The notes under the pieces are model-generated. The model had not been told where the DNA came from. It did not search any database and worked only from the letters and a program-made list of their open reading frames with translations. A stretch of 20,681 nt of DNA from assembly GCA_039024295.1 (NCBI GenBank), contig JBCDIQ010000051.1:1-20681 (forward strand), read 5' to 3'. Made by a program: the position numbers and the translations under genes. Shown here one piece after another: positions 20,562-20,681 of the stretch; position 1 is the first letter of the stretch, and each line of letters starts with the position of its first letter. The DNA comes from JBCDIQ01 sp039024295. Its GTDB lineage: Bacteria; Bacteroidota; Bacteroidia; J057.

Positions 20562-20681
20562 GGTAAAAAAATAATTAGATGAATAAATTATGGAAATTTT
20601 AAACAAAAAAATTCCTTCCTTTTTCTAATAAGAAAATGGAGTAAAATATTGTTAATCAGTTAATTAAAACTGAATCAACAA
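20562..20681 (-). promoter_or_regulatory. AT-rich upstream region of the S74/T9SS gene
   Basis: The 120 bases upstream of the start are strongly AT-rich, with a run of seven Ts on the minus strand (20597-20608 area). I could not place a clean TAnnTTTG element. The promoter may be here or beyond the window edge. Confidence 0.25.

Overview
The window comes from a member of the Bacteroidota. Two proteins end in type IX secretion (T9SS) C-terminal signals: a CHU_C/gliding-motility type domain at the left edge and a type A 'PNPF' domain at the right edge. Several upstream regions carry Bacteroidota -7 elements (TAnnTTTG), and Shine-Dalgarno sequences are weak or absent. PKD, BatD, DUF4920 and DUF547 families in one stretch fit a Saprospirales/Cytophagales-like organism; the genus is inference only. 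No rRNA, tRNA, CRISPR array or transposase was recognised.

Left part (1-1453): the C-terminal end of a large PKD/CHU_C secreted protein, apparently frameshifted near base 90; a small membrane protein of unknown function on the minus strand; and a gene-poor stretch holding a convincing bidirectional terminator.

Central minus-strand operon (8804 to 1454): four tightly packed genes that together form a tripartite RND efflux system. The order is an outer-membrane TolC-like protein fused to an N-terminal ABC-type substrate-binding domain, a lipoprotein membrane-fusion protein (10 bases later), an AcrB-like RND pump (89 bases later), and a two-TM-pore potassium channel whose start overlaps the pump's stop by 8 bases. 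The upstream region (8805-9074) has a -7 element flanked by two dyads. The SBP-TolC fusion, the linked ion channel and the altered proton-relay residues in the pump make this the most unusual part of the window.

Middle (9075-15664): a BatD-like membrane protein divergent from ubiX (flavin prenyltransferase), a secreted protein of unknown function, methionyl-tRNA synthetase with fused C-terminal tRNA-binding domain, and a seven-TM CREST-superfamily (ceramidase-like) membrane protein.

Right part (15695-20681): a DUF547 protein divergent from a DUF4920 lipoprotein, with a dyad-flanked promoter between them; an ALDH7-type aldehyde dehydrogenase 14 bases behind the lipoprotein; tandem hairpins; a hairpin-rich non-coding stretch; and a T9SS cargo with an S74 intramolecular-chaperone domain that retains its Ser-Lys self-cleavage dyad.
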